Below, piece by piece: positions 46,521-51,648 of a DNA stretch of 51,648 bases. The stretch spans positions 1-51,648 of the forward strand of contig NZ_CADIJW010000040.1 in the NCBI RefSeq assembly GCF_902859745.1. Reading direction: 5' to 3'. Each line of letters starts with the position of its first letter. Position 1 is the first letter of the stretch. A model generated the notes under the pieces. The model was not told the origin of the DNA. It did no database searches and saw nothing but the letters and a program-made list of their open reading frames with translations. Both the position numbers and the translations under genes were made by a program. The DNA comes from Achromobacter dolens (GTDB lineage Bacteria > Pseudomonadota > Gammaproteobacteria > Burkholderiales > Burkholderiaceae_B).

Positions 46521-46571
46521 ATGTGTATTGCGCGGGGTGTCGGCCGCGCGTGGACGCAGCCCTTACAGCCC

Positions 46572-48017
46572 TTACAGCTTCAGCCCCAGCGCCTTGGCCA
46601 CGCCCGCCGCGTAGGCCGGATCGGCCTTGCGGAAGTGTTCCAACTGGCGGCGCTGGATTTCCTCGGGCACGCCGGCCATGTGGCGGCCGATGTTGCCGAA
46701 CAGCAGTTCCTGCTGCGCCGGCGTCATCAGGCGGAACAGCGCGCCCGGCTGCGAGTAGTAGTCGTCATCGACGCGGTGGTTCCAGCGCGCGGCGGCCTGG
46801 CCGTCCAGCGGCAGCGGCGGCTCGCCGGCCGACGGGGTTTCCTTCCATTCGCCGGCGCTGTTGGGCTCGTAGTTGAGCGTGCCGCCGGCATTGCCGTCGA
46901 CCCGGCCCGCGCCGTCGCGGTGATAGCTGTGGAACGGGCAGCGTGGGGCGTTCACCGGGATCTGGTGATGGTTGATGCCCAGGCGGTAGCGGTGCGTGTC
47001 ACCGTAGGAGAACAGGCGGCCCTGCAGCATCTTGTCCGGCGAGAAGTCGATGCCGGGCACCACGTTGGCGGGCGTGAAGGCGGCCTGCTCGACCTCGGCG
47101 AAGTAGTTCTCCGGGTTTTTGTTCAGTTCCAGCACGCCCACTTCGATCAGCGGGTAATCGCCGTGCGGCCACACCTTGGTCAGATCGAACGGATTGATGT
47201 GATAGGTCTCGGCTTCGGCCGCGGGCATGATCTGCACTTTCAGCGTCCACTTCGGGAAGTTGCCCTGCTCGATGTTGTCGAACAGGTCGCGCTGCGAGCT
47301 CTCGCGATCGTGGGCCACGACCTGCGCGGCTTCCTCGTCGGTCAGACAGGCGATGCCCTGCTGCGACTTGAAGTGGAATTTCACGTAGAAGCGTTCGCCT
47401 TCGGCATTGACGAAGCTGAAGGTGTGCGAGCCGAAGCCATGCTGCTGGCGCAGGTTGGCCGGAATGCCGCGGTCGCTCATCAGGATGGTGACCTGGTGCA
47501 GCGATTCGGGGCTGAGCGACCAGAAATCCCAGGCCGCCGTGGCGCTGCGCAGGTTGGTCTTGGGGTCGCGCTTCTGGGTGTGGATGAAGTCGGGGAACTT
47601 GAGCGGGTCGCGGATGAAGAACACCGGGGTGTTGTTGCCCACCAGGTCCCAGTTGCCTTCGTCGGTGTAGAACTTGATGGCGAAGCCGCGCACGTCGCGC
47701 TCGGCGTCGGCGGCGCCGCGTTCGCCGGCCACGGTCGAAAAACGCAGGAACAACGGAGTCTGCTTGCCGACCTTGGAGAAGATGCTGGCGCGGGTGTACC
47801 TGGTGATGTCGTGGGTGACGGTGAAGGTGCCGTAGGCGCCCGAGCCCTTGGCGTGCACCACGCGTTCGGGGATGCGTTCACGGTCGAAATGGGCGAGCTT
47901 TTCTATCAGCCAGAAGTCCTGCAACAGCGCCGGGCCGCGCGGACCGGCGGTCAGGGTGTTGGTGTTGTCGGCCACCGGGGCGCCCGAGGCGGTGGTCAGA
48001 TGCTTCTTGTCGGTCAT
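46572..48017 (-). CDS. katA: Monofunctional heme catalase KatA
   Basis: Converts hydrogen peroxide to water and oxygen. 481 residues, the small-subunit clade size known for Bordetella KatA. The distal pocket has H55 in [11 protein letters not shown] and N128 in VGNNTPVFF; the proximal tyrosine lies in [25 protein letters not shown] is also present. The start ATG 48015-48017 has GGGAG 8 bp upstream. The AT-rich upstream region has a good promoter and an OxyR-like motif, so induction by peroxide is likely. Confidence 0.97.
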   Translation of the reverse strand: MTDKKHLTTASGAPVADNTNTLTAGPRGPALLQDFWLIEKLAHFDRERIPERVVHAKGSGAYGTFTVTHDITRYTRASIFSKVGKQTPLFLRFSTVAGERGAADAERDVRGFAIKFYTDEGNWDLVGNNTPVFFIRDPLKFPDFIHTQKRDPKTNLRSATAAWDFWSLSPESLHQVTILMSDRGIPANLRQQHGFGSHTFSFVNAEGERFYVKFHFKSQQGIACLTDEEAAQVVAHDRESSQRDLFDNIEQGNFPKWTLKVQIMPAAEAETYHINPFDLTKVWPHGDYPLIEVGVLELNKNPENYFAEVEQAAFTPANVVPGIDFSPDKMLQGRLFSYGDTHRYRLGINHHQIPVNAPRCPFHSYHRDGAGRVDGNAGGTLNYEPNSAGEWKETPSAGEPPLPLDGQAAARWNHRVDDDYYSQPGALFRLMTPAQQELLFGNIGRHMAGVPEEIQRRQLEHFRKADPAYAAGVAKALGLKL

Positions 48018-48119
48018 GGACACACTCCCTACGTAATTCCTGGAATGCGCGGCGCCGGGGCCGCGCAGCGTGATCGGATACCGCCCGGGACATTGCCGGC
48101 CGGGGGATATCTCCGACAC

Positions 48120-48148
48120 ATCATAGGGGTCAATGTTTGCAGTGTGAA
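48120..48148 (-). promoter_or_regulatory. katA promoter
   Basis: The minus strand has -35 TTCACA (48143-48148), a 17-bp spacer and -10 TATGAT (48120-48125). Both hexamers match consensus at 5 of 6. The leader to the ATG would be about 95 nt. Confidence 0.7.
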
Positions 48149-48158
48149 GTTGATTGAT

Positions 48159-48185
48159 CTATAAAATTTGATTGAAAATAACTAT
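48159..48185 (-). promoter_or_regulatory. Candidate OxyR-binding site upstream of katA
   Basis: ATAG tetramers on the minus strand at 48182-48185 and 48159-48162 lie 23 bp apart in AT-rich DNA, with CAAT at the intermediate position. OxyR sites have ATAG/CTAT tetramers about every 11 bp, so the fit is partial. The site ends about 10 bp upstream of the -35, a typical activator position. Confidence 0.4.
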
Positions 48186-48236
48186 CAAGTGCGCGACTTC
48201 CGGCCCATCGGCGCCAAACTCCTCGCAACGGGGACG

Positions 48237-48263
48237 AAAAAAAACCGGCCCCTGGGGGCCGGC
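48237..48263 (-). terminator. Intrinsic terminator after yidC
   Basis: CCGGCCCC and GGGGCCGG form a GC stem (48245-48262) followed on the minus strand by eight T. It lies 22 bp past the yidC stop and ends the rpmH-rnpA-yidD-yidC unit. Confidence 0.9.
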
Positions 48264-48284
48264 TTTTCATGGCGCGAATGGGAA

Positions 48285-49973
48285 TCAGCGGTTGGCCGCG
48301 GCTTCCGTCTTGCGCTGCATGGCGCGCGTGATGGACCACTGCTGCGCGATCGACAAGGTGTTGTTGACGCACCAGTAGAGCACCAGGCCGGCCGGGAAGA
48401 AGAACATCATCCCGCCGAACACCAGCGGCATGATCATCATGACCTTGGCCTGGACGGGGTCCGGCGGCGTCGGGTTCAGCTTGATCTGCAGGAACATGGT
48501 GGCCATCATGATGGCGGGCAGAATGAAGTACGGGTCGCGGATCGACAGGTCGTGCACCCACAGGATCCACGGCGCGCCGCGCATTTCCACGCTGGCCAGC
48601 AGCACCCAGTACAGCGAGATGAACACCGGGATCTGCACCACCATCGGCAGGCAGCCGCCCAGCGGATTGATCTTCTCGGTGCGGTACATCTCCATCATGG
48701 CCGCGTTGAGCTTCTGCTTGTCGTCGCCGTACTTTTCCTTCAGGGCCTGCAGGCGCGGGGCGACCTGCTTCATGCGGGCCATGGAGCGGTAGCTGGCGGC
48801 GGCCAGGGGGTAGAACAGCGCCTTGATCAGCACGGTCAGGGCGACGATGGTCCAGCCCCAGTTGCCCAGGATGGAATGCAGCCAGGTCATCAGCGTGAAC
48901 AGCGGCTTGGCGATGATGGTCAGCCAGCCGTAGTCGACCACCAGTTCCAGGCCGGGGGCGAGCGCCGCCATGGCCTTCTGGTCCTGCGGACCGACCCACA
49001 GGTGCGAATCGACGCGGGCGGCGGCGCCCGGGGCGATCTCGCCGACGGCTTCGATGGTGCGGGCGGCGTACAGGTTCTTCTGCACTTCCAGCACTTCGTT
49101 GTTGCGCGGCTTGCCTTGCGGCGGCACCCAGGCGGTGGCGAAGTAGTGCTGCACCACGGCGATCCAGCCGTTGTCCGCCTGCTTGATGTAGTTGGCCTTC
49201 TTCTTCTCGATGTCGGCGAAGGTCATCTTCTGGAACTTGTCCTGTTCCGAGTAGACGGCAATGCCGGTGAACGTGTGATAGAAGCTGGAGGTATCGGCCG
49301 GATCGTTGCCGTCGCGCTCGAGCTGCAGGTACAGCGCCGGCGTCACGGGGGCGGCGCCGACGTTGGCCAGGTCGTGGCGCACGTCGATGTCATAGCGGCC
49401 GCGATGCAGCGTGAAGGTCTTGGTGACCTTGACGCCACCCGATTCGGCTTCGAACGCCACCACCAGGCTGTCGCCGGTCATCTGGCGGTCGGTCGAGACC
49501 ACGCGGAACGGCGTCTGGTGGGTGGGGAAATTCTGGCCGTTGGCGGCGCCGACCACGCCGGTCTGGGCAACGTAGTTCAGGCCCGCGGTGCGGTCCAGCA
49601 GCACGGTGGGCTTGTCGGGCTGGCCGGTGGCCGGGTACTTGAGCAGCTCGGCGCGCACCAGTTGGGCGCCCAGCGTGTCGAAGGTCAGGCGCAGCACGTC
49701 GGTGGTGACGACCACTTCTTCCGAGCGCGTCGGCACCGGCGCGGCGGCGCCAGGCACGGCCGAAGGCGCGGTGGCGGCGGTCGCGGGCGGCGCATTGGGC
49801 ACCGAGGGCGTCGCGTTGTTCGCGGCGGCCGGCGTGCCGTTGGCGGTCGTGCTGGCCGTGGGCGTGGGCGCCCCGAACAACGACGGTTTGCCGTTATGGA
49901 TCTGCCAGTTGTTCCAAAGGAGCAACAGCGAGAAGGAGAAAATCATCCAGAGGACGGTTCGTCGGATATCCAT
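48285..49973 (-). CDS. yidC: Membrane protein insertase YidC
   Basis: Inner-membrane insertase of 562 residues. N-terminal anchor helix (VLWMIFSFSLLLLWNNWQ), a Pro/Ala/Thr-rich linker to about residue 85, a periplasmic beta domain (about 85-350), and the conserved C-terminal five-helix core with GWTIVALTVLIKALFYPLAA, MEMYRTEKINPLGGCLPM and a final FFFPAGLVLYWCVNNTLS. It lies downstream of rpmH, rnpA and yidD as in most bacteria. The usual next gene, mnmE, is missing here. Confidence 0.98.
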   Translation of the reverse strand: MDIRRTVLWMIFSFSLLLLWNNWQIHNGKPSLFGAPTPTASTTANGTPAAANNATPSVPNAPPATAATAPSAVPGAAAPVPTRSEEVVVTTDVLRLTFDTLGAQLVRAELLKYPATGQPDKPTVLLDRTAGLNYVAQTGVVGAANGQNFPTHQTPFRVVSTDRQMTGDSLVVAFEAESGGVKVTKTFTLHRGRYDIDVRHDLANVGAAPVTPALYLQLERDGNDPADTSSFYHTFTGIAVYSEQDKFQKMTFADIEKKKANYIKQADNGWIAVVQHYFATAWVPPQGKPRNNEVLEVQKNLYAARTIEAVGEIAPGAAARVDSHLWVGPQDQKAMAALAPGLELVVDYGWLTIIAKPLFTLMTWLHSILGNWGWTIVALTVLIKALFYPLAAASYRSMARMKQVAPRLQALKEKYGDDKQKLNAAMMEMYRTEKINPLGGCLPMVVQIPVFISLYWVLLASVEMRGAPWILWVHDLSIRDPYFILPAIMMATMFLQIKLNPTPPDPVQAKVMMIMPLVFGGMMFFFPAGLVLYWCVNNTLSIAQQWSITRAMQRKTEAAANR

Positions 49974-50021
49974 GGTGCCTACTGAAGTGAATACGGGCCA
50001 GCAAAGCCCGCCAGTTTAGCG

Positions 50022-50345
50022 TCAATCATGCTCGGTGCGGTGGCCATGGGAGCAGCAGGCCCCGCGCTTGGTTCCCTTGTCGGCGGGAACCGGGTCCCAG
50101 CCGCCGGGCGACCAGGGGTGGCAGCGGCCGATGCGTCGCAGCATCAGCCAGAAGCCGCGCCAGGGTCCGTGGCGCTCGATCGCCTCGATCGCGTACGCCG
50201 AGCAGGTCGGGGTGAAGCGGCATTGCCGGCCGATCCAGGGACTCAGGAAAAACCTGTAGAACCGGATCGGGGCAATGAGGATTGCGGCCCCCACGGAACG
50301 CCCGCGCTGCGCGCGGCCTGCCTGCCGGGGGGATGGGCCGTTCAT
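50022..50345 (-). CDS. yidD: Membrane protein insertion efficiency factor YidD
   Basis: 107 residues. Core [30 protein letters not shown] (the FTPTCS and YA..A motif is diagnostic), then [14 protein letters not shown]. It assists YidC-dependent insertion. It overlaps the rnpA stop by 4 bp. The His/Cys-rich tail ([13 protein letters not shown]) resembles those of other YidD proteins. Confidence 0.96.
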   Translation of the reverse strand: MNGPSPRQAGRAQRGRSVGAAILIAPIRFYRFFLSPWIGRQCRFTPTCSAYAIEAIERHGPWRGFWLMLRRIGRCHPWSPGGWDPVPADKGTKRGACCSHGHRTEHD

Positions 50346-50713
50346 CGCGCGATCCGCTCGAAGTGAGCGTCCGCTTCGGCCCGGGCCGCCTGTTTCAGCG
50401 CGGTGAGCGTGGCGGGCGTCACCTTGCTGTGCAGCCGGACGACGTAGTCTTTCGCCGGCAACCCCAGCCGCCGGTGGCGGAACGCCTCGCGGATGACCCG
50501 CTTGAGGGCGTTGCGCGTGGTGGCGTGGGCAGCGAAGCGCTTGGCGATCACCAGGCCAAGCCGGGCACAGGGAGCCTGGCCGGGGGGCAGATCGTTGGAA
50601 GCGGCGCTCACAACGAAAAACGCCCCTCGGGCCAGACGCCGGCCTTTGAGGGCGGCGGCGAACTCGGAGGGGCGATGCAGCCGCGCCTCCGGCGGAAGCG
50701 TGGCGCGCGGCAT
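50342..50713 (-). CDS. rnpA: Ribonuclease P protein component
   Basis: Protein subunit of RNase P, 123 residues. The RNR motif is seen as [15 protein letters not shown], with [13 protein letters not shown] before it. It starts at ATG 50711-50713, 46 bp after the rpmH stop, and overlaps yidD by ATGA. Confidence 0.96.
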   Translation of the reverse strand: MPRATLPPEARLHRPSEFAAALKGRRLARGAFFVVSAASNDLPPGQAPCARLGLVIAKRFAAHATTRNALKRVIREAFRHRRLGLPAKDYVVRLHSKVTPATLTALKQAARAEADAHFERIAR

Positions 50714-50759
50714 GGACTGCGGGTCAGGCGTGGGTCAAGTGTCTGCGCGACAGCGAGAC

Positions 50760-50894
50760 TTAGACGGCCAGACGCTTGCGGCCCTTGGCGCGGCGAGCGT
50801 TCAGGATGGCGCGGCCAGCGCGGGTCTTCATGCGCACGCGGAAACCATGGGTGCGCTTGCGGCGGGTAACGGAAGGTTGGTAGGTGCGTTTCAT
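50760..50894 (-). CDS. rpmH: 50S ribosomal protein L34
   Basis: 44 residues, [18 protein letters not shown] at the start and GRKRLAV at the end, fully typical of bL34. First gene of the leftward rpmH-rnpA-yidD-yidC operon and divergent from dnaA. Confidence 0.98.
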   Translation of the reverse strand: MKRTYQPSVTRRKRTHGFRVRMKTRAGRAILNARRAKGRKRLAV

Positions 50895-51307
50895 GGACGA
50901 TCCACAAAAAGAACAAAAGTCAGAAGGGACCTGCCCGGAGGGTTCCTGGTCGCAAATCCGGTAGCGGGTATCTAGTAAGCGTTTCGCTGCGAATCGCATG
51001 TGATATGCGGATTCGCTGGCAAAGACAGGCTTGTAGACGGGGCTCTGGTCCGGGCAATACCCGGGCGACCTATTCAGCAAGGCACAGTTCCGGGGGCGGG
51101 GTAAGTGTAACCATTACCCTATTACCCGTGTGAACCTGGGCCTTCTGCGAAACCTTCTGACAGACAGAATTCGGAAAAGCCCACCATTTCAGCAAGTTTT
51201 CCCTGTCTTGTCAAACAGTTAAGGGGGCAGATTGTGCACGCCCATGCCCTACCCTGTGGATAACCCGTGCCCAGGCAAGGTAGAATCGAGGTTTGAATAA
51301 GAGCGAC
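50895..51307. other. rpmH-dnaA intergenic region
   Basis: 413 bp without a credible gene. On the minus strand TTGACA (51209-51214), a 17-bp spacer and TGAAAT (51186-51191) form a likely rpmH promoter. On the plus strand TAGAAT (51281-51286) is a likely dnaA -10. A single perfect DnaA box, TGTGGATAA at 51255-51263, lies at its -35 position. With one strong box only, this is less convincing as oriC than 23.5-24.6 kb. Confidence 0.6.
51255..51286 (+). promoter_or_regulatory. dnaA: dnaA promoter with overlapping DnaA box
   Basis: DnaA box TGTGGATAA (51255-51263) covers the region 17 bp upstream of the -10 TAGAAT. Binding of DnaA there would repress its own gene, as known in other bacteria. The arrangement is seen; the regulation is inferred. 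Confidence 0.5.
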
Positions 51308-51648
51308 ATGAAAGAATTCTGGCAGACCTGCGTCAGTCGTCTTGAGCAGGAACTCCCCCCCCAACAAATCAGCGCGTGGATACGACCGCTGGTCCCGCTT
51401 GCGTATGACGAAACGCAGGCGGTGCTGCGCGTTGCCGCCCCCAACCGGTTCAAGCTGGACTGGGTGCGCAAGAACTTCTCCCACCAGATCGAAGCGTTGG
51501 CCGCGGAGTGGTTCGAGCGTCCGGTACAGGTCCTGTTCGAATTGCCCACGCAAGGCGCCACCCCGCGCATGCCGGTGGCGCCGGTGCGCGCGCAGCCGCC
51601 CGTGCAGACCGCGCCTTCGGCCGCCGCGCCCCTGGGCGGCGCGCCACC
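51308..51648 (+). CDS. dnaA: Chromosomal replication initiator DnaA, N-terminal part
   Basis: Initiator that melts oriC. About 113 codons are visible before the window ends. Domain I (residues 1-80) contains FWQTCVSRLEQELPPQQISAW (in part), IRPLV, and FKLDWVRKNFSHQIEAL. A Pro/Ala-rich domain II linker begins near residue 85. No stop is reached. ATG at 51308. Codons 16-18 include a run of eight C. Confidence 0.97.
   Translation, partial: MKEFWQTCVSRLEQELPPQQISAWIRPLVPLAYDETQAVLRVAAPNRFKLDWVRKNFSHQIEALAAEWFERPVQVLFELPTQGATPRMPVAPVRAQPPVQTAPSAAAPLGGAP

Noticed and set aside
50895-51307. dnaA-rpmH gap as the main oriC
   Set aside because: Only one perfect DnaA box and no parS sites; the mnmG side is much stronger.
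51355-51362. Eight-C run in the start of dnaA as a slippage site
   Set aside because: It is explained by Leu-Pro-Pro codons in an essential gene; no out-of-frame alternative makes sense.

Overview
The window is GC-rich chromosomal DNA from a betaproteobacterium, most likely Alcaligenaceae (Bordetella or Achromobacter type). The signs are an mnmG-rsmG-parA-parB block with clustered parS sites, a tRNA-Tyr/Gly/Thr-tuf operon, Bug/Tct-type solute receptors and a 481-residue KatA-type catalase. The species cannot be fixed from sequence alone. I saw no insertion sequence, prophage, CRISPR array or rRNA.

Layout. 1-703: start of a tuf gene with tRNA-Thr, tRNA-Gly and tRNA-Tyr upstream, all leftward from a near-consensus promoter. 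773-10432: a divergent catabolic locus. Leftward are an inositol-monophosphatase-family phosphatase, a glutamine-synthetase-like ligase, an aldehyde dehydrogenase and an iron-type alcohol dehydrogenase. Rightward are a three-gene ABC importer of the 2-aminoethylphosphonate type and a DeoR regulator. 10440-16014: a sulfur-compound locus with a LysR gene divergent from a thiol dioxygenase, a PLP-dependent C-S lyase, a four-domain rhodanese and a Bug receptor. 16063-22252: leftward operon mnmG-rsmG-parA-GNAT-parB-asparaginase.

22253-24753 is a gene-free 2.5 kb region with eight parS sites followed by a run of DnaA boxes, the best oriC candidate. 24754-37019: cold-shock protein, AbrB-family permease, aminotransferase, a complete leftward tctDE-tctCBA tricarboxylate uptake system with its two-component regulator, a ClcB-type chloride channel, a GNAT protein and mnmE. 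37105-46271: a peptide ABC importer with an M20 hydrolase, a TauD-family dioxygenase, a small exported protein and a cysteine-synthase-fold enzyme. 46572-51648: catalase, then the classical yidC-yidD-rnpA-rpmH block divergent from dnaA, which runs off the window.

The usual origin cluster (dnaA/rpmH/rnpA/yidD/yidC/mnmE/mnmG/rsmG/parA/parB) is therefore present but split by two blocks of transport and metabolic genes. Perfect DnaA boxes are scattered through the right three quarters of the window. The most interesting unexplained unit is the 0.8-10.4 kb locus. Its enzymes would fit stepwise dephosphorylation, gamma-glutamylation and oxidation of an imported amino-alcohol phosphate or a related compound.
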